From positions 868,001 through 932,000 of the forward strand of contig NZ_JACCCO010000003.1 of the NCBI RefSeq assembly GCF_013409935.1: a DNA stretch of 64,000 bases, given 5' to 3'. This stretch comes from Streptosporangium sandarakinum. Its GTDB lineage: Bacteria; Actinomycetota; Actinomycetes; Streptosporangiales; Streptosporangiaceae. Shown in pieces: positions 42,901 to 50,009 of the stretch (position 1 is the stretch's first letter; the number at the start of each line of letters is the position of its first letter). Under the pieces are notes generated by a model. That model did no database searches, was not told where the DNA came from, and was given only the letters and a program-made list of their open reading frames with translations. A program made the translations under genes and the position numbers.

Positions 42901-43602
42901 GTGCTCAGATCCACGAGGAACACGGCCGACCGGGCCGCAGAGCTGGTCGCGCTGCTGCTGGACGCCCCGACCGTCGAGAGCGTGGGCGAGGTGATCCGCG
43001 CGTACGGCGAGCGGGGGCCGGGCGTCCCCGGCCTCACCGGCGGCGACGTCGCCGCCATGCGGGAGGCCGCGGCCCGGCTGCGCGAGGTCTTCGCCGCCGC
43101 CGACCTCGGCGAGGCGGCCGGGCTGCTCAACCGGATCCTCGCCGGGTCCGCCCGGCCGCCCCGGCTGACCACCCACGACGGCGCCGCCGACTGGCACCTG
43201 CACGCCGACGGCGAGGACGACGCGCCCTGGGCCGAGTGGTTCCTGGTCTCCTCCGCCATGGCGCTGGCCATGCTGCTCGCCGAGCACCGGCGGGTGCCCG
43301 GAGGCATCTGCGCCGCGCCCGGATGCGACCGCCCCTTCGCCGACTCCTCCCCGGGCAGCCCCCGGCGCTTCTGCTCCTCCCGCTGCGCCACCCGGGCCCG
43401 CGTGGCCGGGCACCGCACCCGCCGCGCCGTACGGCCGGCCGGCCCCGGCGAGCGGCGCGAGACGGAGGCCCACCCGCCGGGGGAGCCGCCGGAGCCGGTG
43501 GACGTCCGCGGGCCGCGGCCCCGGAAAACAGAAGATCCCCGGAAAACAGAAGATCCCGGGCCGCCGGCCCGGGATCTCTTGAGTGGACGATACTGGGATT
43601 GA
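42901..43602 (+). CDS. CGNR zinc-finger (ABATE-type) regulator
   Basis: 233 residues. The N-terminal ABATE-like domain (NTADRAAELVALLLDAPTVE) is followed by a zinc finger near 135-170 (ICAAPGCDRPFADSSPGSPR, then RFCSSRCATRARVAGHR); the name-giving CGNR reads CATR here. The last 25 residues (KTEDPRKTEDP, then ARDLLSGRYWD) are encoded by sequence that on the other strand is the tRNA terminator and the first 19 nt of tRNA-Val. That tail may be fortuitous. It probably regulates the MFS gene. Confidence 0.82.
   Translation: MLRSTRNTADRAAELVALLLDAPTVESVGEVIRAYGERGPGVPGLTGGDVAAMREAAARLREVFAAADLGEAAGLLNRILAGSARPPRLTTHDGAADWHLHADGEDDAPWAEWFLVSSAMALAMLLAEHRRVPGGICAAPGCDRPFADSSPGSPRRFCSSRCATRARVAGHRTRRAVRPAGPGERRETEAHPPGEPPEPVDVRGPRPRKTEDPRKTEDPGPPARDLLSGRYWD
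43538..43577 (-). terminator. Intrinsic terminator of second tRNA cassette
   Basis: A perfect 12-bp stem (agatcccgggcc / ggcccgggatct, loop GCC) at 43551-43577 is followed on the minus strand by TCTGTTTTCC. The U-rich part with its flank (ggaaaacagaagatccc) is directly repeated at 43522 and 43540. It lies inside the 3' end of the CGNR gene. Confidence 0.8.
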
Positions 43603-43655
43603 ACCAGTGACCTCTTCCGTGTCAGGGAAGCGCTCTCCCGCTGAGCTAATCGTCC
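43584..43655 (-). tRNA. tRNA-Val (anticodon GAC), second copy
   Basis: 72 nt, identical to 15217-15288, with anticodon loop CTGACAC. It is last of three tRNAs read on the minus strand. Confidence 0.97.
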
Positions 43656-43668
43656 GCGTCGAAGCCAG

Positions 43669-43739
43669 AGGTGGAGACGGGATTTGAACCCGTGTACACG
43701 GCTTTGCAGGCCGTTGCCTCGCCTCTCGGCCACTCCACC
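43669..43739 (-). tRNA. tRNA-Cys (anticodon GCA)
   Basis: 71 nt; acceptor GGTGGAG/CTCCACC with U73; anticodon loop CTGCAAA giving GCA; T-arm GGGTTCAAATCC. It lies between the Gly and Val genes. The first cassette at 15 kb has no Cys gene in this place. Confidence 0.97.
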
Positions 43740-43765
43740 GAGTGAGGGCGCGCGGCCCCCTTCCG

Positions 43766-43837
43766 AGCGGAAGACGGGATTCGAACCCGCGACCCTCACC
43801 TTGGCAAGGTGATGCTCTACCACTGAGCCACTTCCGC
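43766..43837 (-). tRNA. tRNA-Gly (anticodon GCC), second copy
   Basis: 72 nt, identical to 15358-15429, with anticodon loop TTGCCAA. It is first of the cassette. Confidence 0.97.
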
Positions 43838-43874
43838 GTGCGATTCCGGGGCGACGCCCGGTCTCACGGGTAGA

Positions 43875-43880
43875 ACTCTA
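43875..43880 (-). promoter_or_regulatory. -10 box of second tRNA cassette
   Basis: TAGAGT on the minus strand in the context CTAGAGTTCT, 37 nt before tRNA-Gly. The same element precedes the first cassette. It faces away from hutH. Confidence 0.6.
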
Positions 43881-44046
43881 GCGAATGGCGGCCGACTCCC
43901 CAAACCGGAACGCGCCGGGGCCCCGGGAAGAGGGCCTTCCGGCCCCCTGAATGAGGCACTCCGGCGAGTGGTGAAAGGCGGTGAACCGGGCGACGATGGC
44001 GGGGCGGCCACACCGCCTGTAAGGGTCTAACATCACATACACCAGT

Positions 44047-44052
44047 TACAAT
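44047..44052 (+). promoter_or_regulatory. -10 candidate of hutH
   Basis: TACAAT lies 21 nt before the hutH ATG in an AT-richer stretch. TGTAA (44018-44022) and TTACA (44046-44050) are a weak inverted repeat around it, possibly an operator. Confidence 0.4.
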
Positions 44053-44073
44053 CCACCGCGAGAGAGTGACACC

Positions 44074-45621
44074 ATGCGCGACAACGAGGTCGTGAACGTC
44101 GGGACGGAGCCGCTGAGCTTCGACGACGTCGTCAAAGTGGCCCGGTACGGGGCGACGGTGCGCCTGACCGACGACGCCGTGGCGGCCGTGGCCGCGGCCC
44201 GCACCCGGGTGGACGAGCTGGCCGAGAGCCCTGTCCCGGCCTACGGCGTCTCCACCGGCTTCGGCGCCCTCGCCACCCGGCACATCGAGCCCTCGCTGCG
44301 CGCCCGGCTCCAGCGCTCCCTGATCCGCTCGCACGCCGCCGGGTCGGGGCCCGAGGTGGAGACCGAGGTCACCCGGGCGCTGATGCTGCTGCGCCTGCGC
44401 ACCCTGGCCACCGGCCACACCGGCGTGCGCCCGAAGACCGCCAAGACGCTCCAGGGCCTGCTCAACGCCGGCATCACCCCCGTGGTCCACGAGTACGGCA
44501 GCCTCGGCTGCTCCGGCGACCTGGCCCCGCTCTCCCACGTGGCGCTCACGATCATGGGCGAGGGCGTCGTCCGCGACGCCTCCGGGCAGCTGACGGACGC
44601 CGCCGAGGCGCTGAAGCAGGCGGGCATCGAGCCGGTGGAGCTGGCCGCCAAGGAGGGCCTCGCCCTGGTCAACGGCACCGACGGCATGCTCGGCATGCTG
44701 ATCCTGGCCATGGACGACCTCGCCCGGCTGTTCCGCGTCGCCGACATCGGCGCCGCCATGAGCATCGAGGCGCTGCTCGGCACCGACCGTGTCTTCGCCG
44801 CCGACCTCCAGGCCCTGCGCCCGCACCCCGGCCAGGCGGCCAGCGCCGCCAACCTCCGCGCGCTGCTGGCCGACTCGCAGATCATGGACTCCCACCGGGA
44901 CGGCACCTGCACCCGCGTCCAGGACGCCTACTCCCTGCGCTGCGCCCCGCAGGTCGCCGGGGCCGCGCGTGACACCCTGGCGCACGCCGCGTCGGTCGCC
45001 GCCCGGGAGTTGGCCTCGGCGATCGACAACCCGGCGGTCCTGGCCGACGGCCGGGTGGAGTCCAACGGCAACTTCCACGGCGCCCCCGTCGGCTACGTGC
45101 TGGACTTCCTGGCCATCGCCGCCGCGGACATGGCGAGCATCTCCGAGCGCCGCACCGACCGCATGCTGGACGTCGCCCGCAGCCACGGCCTGCCGGCCTT
45201 CCTGGCCGACGACCCCGGCGTGGACTCCGGCCACATGATCGCCCAGTACACCCAGGCGGCGATCGTCTCCGAGCTCAAGCGCCTGGCCGTGCCCGCGAGC
45301 GTGGACTCCATCCCCAGCTCCGCGATGCAGGAGGACCACGTCTCCATGGGCTGGTCGGCCGCCCGCAAGCTGCGCCGGTCGGTGGACGGCCTCACCCGGG
45401 TGCTGGCGGTGGAGATCCTCACCGCCGCCCGCGCGCTGGACCTGCGGGCGCCCCTGCGACCCGCCCCCGCCACGGCCGCCGTGGTGGCCTGCCTGCGCCA
45501 GGCGGTCTCCGGCCCCGGGCCCGACCGCTTCCTCGCGCCGGAGATCGAGTCGACGGTCCGGCTCGTGGCCGACAACTCGGTCGTCGCGGCGGCCGAGGCG
45601 GTCATCGGCCCCCTGTCCTGA
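44074..45621 (+). CDS. hutH: Histidine ammonia-lyase
   Basis: 515 residues, normal length. The enzyme removes ammonia from histidine to give urocanate. The prosthetic MIO group forms from a tripeptide in YGSLGCSGDLAPLSH; here it is Cys146-Ser147-Gly148 instead of the more common Ala-Ser-Gly. Other signatures: VPAYGVSTGFGALATRHI (catalytic Tyr), LVNGTDGML, RVQDAYSLRCAPQVAGAARD and SNGNFHGAPVGYVLDF. No other hut gene is adjacent, so the rest of histidine degradation must be elsewhere. Confidence 0.95.
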   Translation: MRDNEVVNVGTEPLSFDDVVKVARYGATVRLTDDAVAAVAAARTRVDELAESPVPAYGVSTGFGALATRHIEPSLRARLQRSLIRSHAAGSGPEVETEVTRALMLLRLRTLATGHTGVRPKTAKTLQGLLNAGITPVVHEYGSLGCSGDLAPLSHVALTIMGEGVVRDASGQLTDAAEALKQAGIEPVELAAKEGLALVNGTDGMLGMLILAMDDLARLFRVADIGAAMSIEALLGTDRVFAADLQALRPHPGQAASAANLRALLADSQIMDSHRDGTCTRVQDAYSLRCAPQVAGAARDTLAHAASVAARELASAIDNPAVLADGRVESNGNFHGAPVGYVLDFLAIAAADMASISERRTDRMLDVARSHGLPAFLADDPGVDSGHMIAQYTQAAIVSELKRLAVPASVDSIPSSAMQEDHVSMGWSAARKLRRSVDGLTRVLAVEILTAARALDLRAPLRPAPATAAVVACLRQAVSGPGPDRFLAPEIESTVRLVADNSVVAAAEAVIGPLS

Positions 45622-45624
45622 GCC

Positions 45625-45648
45625 CCGCCGCCCCGGGACGGGCGGCGG
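45625..45648. terminator. Stem-loop between convergent hutH and the RidA fusion gene
   Basis: CCGCCGCCC and GGGCGGCGG pair around a six-base loop four bases after the hutH stop. There is no U-tract. The stem could act for either strand. Confidence 0.45.
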
Positions 45649-45756
45649 ACGGCGCCCCGGAGCCGTCCGGCGGCCGGGCGCCCCGGGCCGCCGCCTCCGC
45701 GCGCGGCCGGAGGCGTCCGCCCGGACCGCCGTACCCCGTGTGGTCCCGCGGGCCGG

Positions 45757-47007
45757 TCACCGCTCCGCGGGCAGGGCGGCGATCACCTCCACCTCGATCA
45801 ACAGCCCCGGCCGGAACAGCCGCGACACCTCCACGGTGGTGCTGGCCGGGGGCTCGCCGGTGATGTACCGGCCACGGACGGCCGCGTACTCCAGCAGCCG
45901 CGACATGTCGGTCAGGTGGGTCCGGATGTGGGTGACGTCGTCGAACGTGCAGCCCTGATCGGCGAGGATCCGCGCCAGCAGCTCCATCACGTGCTCCGAC
46001 TGGCGGGTCATGTCGTCCTCGCCGACCACCCGTCCCTCCCCGTCCAGCGCCACCTGCCCGGAGACGAACAGCAGCCCCGCCGCCTTCGTCGCGTGCGAGT
46101 AGCGGCCGTTGGTGGCCGGGACCGACGCCGGGTTCACCTTGGCCACGCCCCGGCTCCGCGCCGGCTCCCCGGCGGTCCCGGCCCGCTCCTCCGTACGGCC
46201 GGCCGCCCGCAGGTGACCGAAGACCGCCGTCAGGTCCGCGCCGCCCAGCCCCGCCGCGGCCGCCTCCAGCAGCCTGTCCCGGGCCGCCGCCGCGATCGTC
46301 CCCGCCCCGGGGGAGGCCAGCGTCAGGTCCTTGGCGGCCAGCCCGAGGGCGTAGCGCGTCCCGGGCGGGCCGTTCTCGACCGCCGGCCGCACCCGCTCGA
46401 CGAGCCCGCCCAGCGGGGTGCCGCCCAGCACGTCCAGCAACGCGCCGGCGTCCACGCCGCCGGCCTCCGCGCGGGCCAGGGTCTCGGCCAACAGCACCTG
46501 GGCCGGGACCAGGGCGCTCATCACCGCCACCTTGAGCGCGGCCCCGGCGCCCGGCCCGCCCGCCTCCCGGACCCGGCCGAACACCTCCAGCACCTCGCGG
46601 CAGCGCGCCAGGTCCTCCGGCGCGCCACCGGCCAGCACGGTCAGCGTGCCGTCCCGCGCGGGCTCCACGCTGCCCAGCACCGGCGCGTCCACCAGGCCCA
46701 CCTTCGCGGGAAGCAGTTCGCGGAGCCCGGCCACCGCCTCCGGCCCGATCGTGGACATCTCCACCACCAGCGTCCCCGGGCGCAGGCCGGGGAGCGCCTC
46801 GGTGAGCACCCGCCGGACCGCCTCGGGATCGCTGAGCATGGTGATCACCAGTTCCGCCTCCGCCACCGCCGCGGCGGGGGAGCCGGCGACGGTCGCGCCC
46901 TCCGGCGCACGGGGGGTGCGATTCCACACGGTGACCTTGTATCCGGCCGCGACGAGGCGGCCGGTCATCGGGGCGCCCATGCGCCCCAGACCGAGGAAAG
47001 CAATCAT
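45757..47007 (-). CDS. NAD(P)-dependent beta-hydroxyacid dehydrogenase-like / RidA fusion
   Basis: 416 residues in one uninterrupted frame. Residues 1-270 form a HIBADH/imine-reductase-like enzyme: GLGRMGAPM nucleotide loop, VVEMSTIGPEAVAGL, VDAPVLGSVEPARDGTLTVL, probable catalytic K159 (GAALKVAV) and LGLAAKDLTLA. Residues 289-412 are a YjgF/RidA domain (NGRYSHATKAAGLLFVSGQV, VMELLARILADQGCTFDDVT). The Arg that RidA uses to bind the imine carboxylate (PARS in RidA) is Ser here (PASTTVEVSRL), so it is a non-canonical Rid. Reduction of an imine plus its handling in one chain is a plausible role. It is divergent from the LysR gene. Confidence 0.88.
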   Translation of the reverse strand: MIAFLGLGRMGAPMTGRLVAAGYKVTVWNRTPRAPEGATVAGSPAAAVAEAELVITMLSDPEAVRRVLTEALPGLRPGTLVVEMSTIGPEAVAGLRELLPAKVGLVDAPVLGSVEPARDGTLTVLAGGAPEDLARCREVLEVFGRVREAGGPGAGAALKVAVMSALVPAQVLLAETLARAEAGGVDAGALLDVLGGTPLGGLVERVRPAVENGPPGTRYALGLAAKDLTLASPGAGTIAAAARDRLLEAAAAGLGGADLTAVFGHLRAAGRTEERAGTAGEPARSRGVAKVNPASVPATNGRYSHATKAAGLLFVSGQVALDGEGRVVGEDDMTRQSEHVMELLARILADQGCTFDDVTHIRTHLTDMSRLLEYAAVRGRYITGEPPASTTVEVSRLFRPGLLIEVEVIAALPAER

Positions 47008-47080
47008 GCGGGCCACCGTACGGAGACCCGTGCCATTCCACCAGCGACTACATTTCATGTCATCCATGCGTAGGAGGAAT

Positions 47081-47977
47081 GTGTACGACACCGACGCGCT
47101 GCGCCTGCTGGACGCCGTGGCGGCCACCGGCTCGTTCACCGCGGCCGCGGCCCGGCTCAACTACACCCAGTCGGCGGTCTCCCGGCGGATCGCCGCCCTG
47201 GAGGCGCGGGCGGGCGGACCGCTGTTCGACCGCCTCGCCCGGGGGGTACGGCTGACCCCGGCCGGGCAGGCGCTGCACCACCACGCCCGGGTGGTGCTGA
47301 ACCGGCTGGCCCGCGCCGAGGAGGAGCTGGCCGGCATCCACGGCGGGCACCGGGGCACGCTGCGCGTCGGCGCGTTCGCCACCGCCAACGTCGCGCTGGT
47401 CCCCGGCGCGCTGCGCGCCTTCGCCGACCGCTTCCCCGACGTGGCCCTCACCCCCGTCGAGGGCCCCAGCGGCGGTCTGCTGCGCCGGATGCGCGAGGGC
47501 GAGCTGGACGTCGCGGTGGTCAGCGACTATCCGGCCGGCCTGCCGTACGACGAGGACGTGGAGCTCGCCGAGCTGGTGGAGGAGGAACTGCTGGTCGCGC
47601 TGCCCCGCGGGCACCGGCTGGCCGGGGGAGCCGGGGGAGAGGTCGTCGACCTGCGCGAGCTGCGCGAGGAGACCTGGATCGAGGCGCCGTCGCCCGGCGG
47701 GACGACCATGCTCGCCCAGGCGTGCGCCCGCGCCGGGTTCGCCCCCCGCGCCACGGTCAGGATCGCCGAGTGGACCGGCAAGTTCGGGTACGTCGCGGCG
47801 GGGCTCGGCATCACCCTGGTGCCCGCCCTGGCCGCGCCCGCCGTACCGGCGGGCCTGGTGCTGCGCTCCCTCGGCGAGTCGGCCCCGCGCCGGACGGTCT
47901 CCACCGCCCTGCCCCGCACGCCCCTGCCCGCGGCCCGCGCACTGGTGCGCCTGCTCGCCGAGGCGGCGGGACAATAG
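47081..47977 (+). CDS. LysR-family regulator
   Basis: 298 residues. The N-terminal HTH (LLDAVAATGSFTAAAARLNY then TQSAVSRRIAALEARAG) and a periplasmic-binding-type effector domain (RGTLRVGAFATANVALVPGA; GELDVAVVSD) are complete. Start GTG 47081 gives the family-normal N-terminus, with AGGAGG three bases upstream; ATGs at 47066 and 47057 are alternatives. It is divergent from the oxidoreductase-RidA fusion, 73 nt away, which it probably controls. Confidence 0.9.
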   Translation: MYDTDALRLLDAVAATGSFTAAAARLNYTQSAVSRRIAALEARAGGPLFDRLARGVRLTPAGQALHHHARVVLNRLARAEEELAGIHGGHRGTLRVGAFATANVALVPGALRAFADRFPDVALTPVEGPSGGLLRRMREGELDVAVVSDYPAGLPYDEDVELAELVEEELLVALPRGHRLAGGAGGEVVDLRELREETWIEAPSPGGTTMLAQACARAGFAPRATVRIAEWTGKFGYVAAGLGITLVPALAAPAVPAGLVLRSLGESAPRRTVSTALPRTPLPAARALVRLLAEAAGQ

Positions 47978-47981
47978 CCGT

Positions 47982-49001
47982 ATGCACGACTCGTTCGCCC
48001 ACGCCGGGGGGTTCCTGGCCACCCGGCTCCGCGACGTCACCACCGACGTGTCCGCGCTCGACGGCGAGGGCTGGTGGGCCGTCGTGCTCGACTACGAGGG
48101 CAAGGTCACCTGCGCGCGGTTCGACGACGTCCGCCGCGCGCCGCTGCCCGCGCCCCGCCGCCCCTGGCGCGGCCCCGGCCCCTCGGCCTGGCGCAGCTCC
48201 CTCGACCAGGCCGCCTACGAGGAGGGGGTGCGCCGCATCCGCGCCCGCATCGAGCGCGGCGACGTCTACCAGGCCAACCTGTGCCGGGTGCTGACCGCGC
48301 CGCTGCCCGGGGACGCGGACCCGCTGGCGCTGGCCGTACGGCTGGCCGAGGGCAACCCCGCCCCGTACGCCGCCACGGTGTGCCTGCCCGGCCGCGACGT
48401 GGTGTCGGCCTCCCCGGAGCTCTACCTATCGCGGGACGGCGACGTGGTCGAGTCCAGGCCGATCAAGGGGACCGGGGCCACCGCGGACGACCTGCTGGAG
48501 AAGGACCGCGCCGAGAACGTGATGATCGTCGACCTGGTCCGCAACGACCTGGGCCGGGTCGCCGAGGTCGGCTCGGTCACCGTGCCGGCCCTGTGCGAGG
48601 TCGAGGAGCACCCCGGCCTGGTGCACCTGGTCTCCACGGTCCGGGCCCGGCTCGCCCCCGGGTACGGCTGGCCGGAGCTGCTGGCGGCGACGTTTCCGCC
48701 CGGTTCGGTGACCGGCGCGCCGAAATCCACCGCGCTCGGTGTCATCGATGAACTCGAACCCGAGCCGCGCGGGCCATACTGTGGTGCCGTGGGCTGGGTC
48801 GACGCCGACCGGGACCGGGCGTCGCTGGCCGTGGGCATCCGCACTTTCTGGATCTCCTCCGGTGAGATCCGCTTCGGCACCGGCGCGGGTATCACCTGGG
48901 GCAGCGATCCACGACGCGAATGGCACGAGACCGAGCTGAAGGCCGCGCGGCTGGTCGCGCTCGCCTCCACATCCGGTTCGGCAGGTTCAGGAGGAAACTG
49001 A
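47982..49001 (+). CDS. pabB: Aminodeoxychorismate synthase component I
   Basis: 339 residues, a compact chorismate-binding enzyme. YEEGVRRIRARIERGDVYQA, NLCRVLT, SASPELYL, RPIKGTG (K162, the Lys of PabB-type enzymes where anthranilate synthase has Ala), ENVMIVDLVRNDLG and FPPGSVTGAPK are all present. With PabC it makes p-aminobenzoate for folate. No glutamine amidotransferase (PabA) is adjacent, so one must come from elsewhere or ammonia is used. TGATG overlap with pabC. Confidence 0.92.
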   Translation: MHDSFAHAGGFLATRLRDVTTDVSALDGEGWWAVVLDYEGKVTCARFDDVRRAPLPAPRRPWRGPGPSAWRSSLDQAAYEEGVRRIRARIERGDVYQANLCRVLTAPLPGDADPLALAVRLAEGNPAPYAATVCLPGRDVVSASPELYLSRDGDVVESRPIKGTGATADDLLEKDRAENVMIVDLVRNDLGRVAEVGSVTVPALCEVEEHPGLVHLVSTVRARLAPGYGWPELLAATFPPGSVTGAPKSTALGVIDELEPEPRGPYCGAVGWVDADRDRASLAVGIRTFWISSGEIRFGTGAGITWGSDPRREWHETELKAARLVALASTSGSAGSGGN

Positions 49002-49831
49002 TGAACACCCCCATATGGCTCAACGGGAAACTCGTTCCGGCGGACGGCGCCACGGTGTCGGTCTTCGACCACGGCCTGATGGTCGGCGACGGCGTGTTCG
49101 AGACGATCAAATGCGTGAACGGCGTCTCCTTCGCGCTCACCCGCCACCTCGACCGGCTCCGGCTCTCCGCGCGGCGCATGGACCTGCCCGAGCCCGACAC
49201 CGACGCGATCGCCGAGGGCGTGCGGGCGTGCCTCGCCGAGGCCCCGGCCTGGCCGCTCGGCCGGATCCGCGTCACCTACACCAGCGGCCCCGGGCCGCTC
49301 GGCTCCGACCGCGGCGACCAGGGCTGCACCACCGTGGTGATCGTCGGTGAGCAGAAGCCCTTCCCGGCCACCGCCGACGTCACCGTCGTGCCCTGGCCGC
49401 GCAACGAGCGCGGCGCGCTCGCCGGGGTGAAGAGCACCTCCTACGGCGACAACGCCAAGGCCCTCTCCTACGCCAAGGCGCGGGGCGGCGGCGAGGCGAT
49501 CTTCGCCAACCTCGCCGGGAACCTCTGCGAGGGCACCGGGAGCAACGTCTTCATCGTGCGCGACGGGCGGCTGGTCACCCCCACCCTGGCCTCCGGCTGC
49601 CTGGCCGGGGTCACCCGGGCGCTCACCCTGGAGTGGTGCGGCGGCACCGAGGAGGACGTCCCGCTGTCGGCCCTCTACGAGGCCGAGGAGGCGTTCCTGA
49701 CCTCCACCACCCGCGACATCCAGCCCATCCGCGCGGTCGACCAGACCGTGCTCCCGGTCGCGCCGGGCCCGATCACCGCCAAGGCGATGCGGGTCTTCGC
49801 CGAGCGGGGCGCCGCCGACCTCGACCCGTGA
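49001..49831 (+). CDS. pabC: Aminodeoxychorismate lyase (class IV PLP enzyme)
   Basis: 276 residues, with AGGAGGA seven bases before the ATG. Class IV aminotransferase motifs: FDHGLMVGDGVFETIK, RHLDRLRLSARRM, PLP-binding GVKSTSYGDNAKA (K144), EAIFANLAGNLCEGTGSNVF and LTSTTRDIQPI. In fold type IV this position gives the lyase that releases pyruvate and p-aminobenzoate, matching the coupled pabB. A branched-chain aminotransferase is the alternative but is less likely by context. Confidence 0.9.
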   Translation: MNTPIWLNGKLVPADGATVSVFDHGLMVGDGVFETIKCVNGVSFALTRHLDRLRLSARRMDLPEPDTDAIAEGVRACLAEAPAWPLGRIRVTYTSGPGPLGSDRGDQGCTTVVIVGEQKPFPATADVTVVPWPRNERGALAGVKSTSYGDNAKALSYAKARGGGEAIFANLAGNLCEGTGSNVFIVRDGRLVTPTLASGCLAGVTRALTLEWCGGTEEDVPLSALYEAEEAFLTSTTRDIQPIRAVDQTVLPVAPGPITAKAMRVFAERGAADLDP

Positions 49832-49832
49832 T

Positions 49833-49917
49833 CCGCAGCCGGGCCGCTTCCGCAGCCGGGCCGCTTCCGCAGCCGGGCCGCTTCCGCAGCCGGGCCGCTT
49901 CCGCAGCCGGGCCGCTT
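49833..49917. repeat. 17-bp tandem repeat, five exact copies
   Basis: ccgcagccgggccgctt occurs five times in a row (starts at 49833, 49850, 49867, 49884 and 49901), beginning 1 nt after the pabC stop. It lies in the 178-nt gap between convergent genes. Each unit can form a small GC-rich hairpin. Confidence 0.97.
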
Positions 49918-50009
49918 CCGGCGGCCCGGCCGTGACGCGCCCGCGGGCCGGAGGCTCCGCCCCGGGGATGCCGCCGGCCGTACGGCGGCATCTCCGGGAC
50001 CGGTCGCGG

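Noticed and set aside
49833-49917. CRISPR array
   Set aside because: The 17-bp units are adjacent with no spacers, and there are no cas genes in the window.
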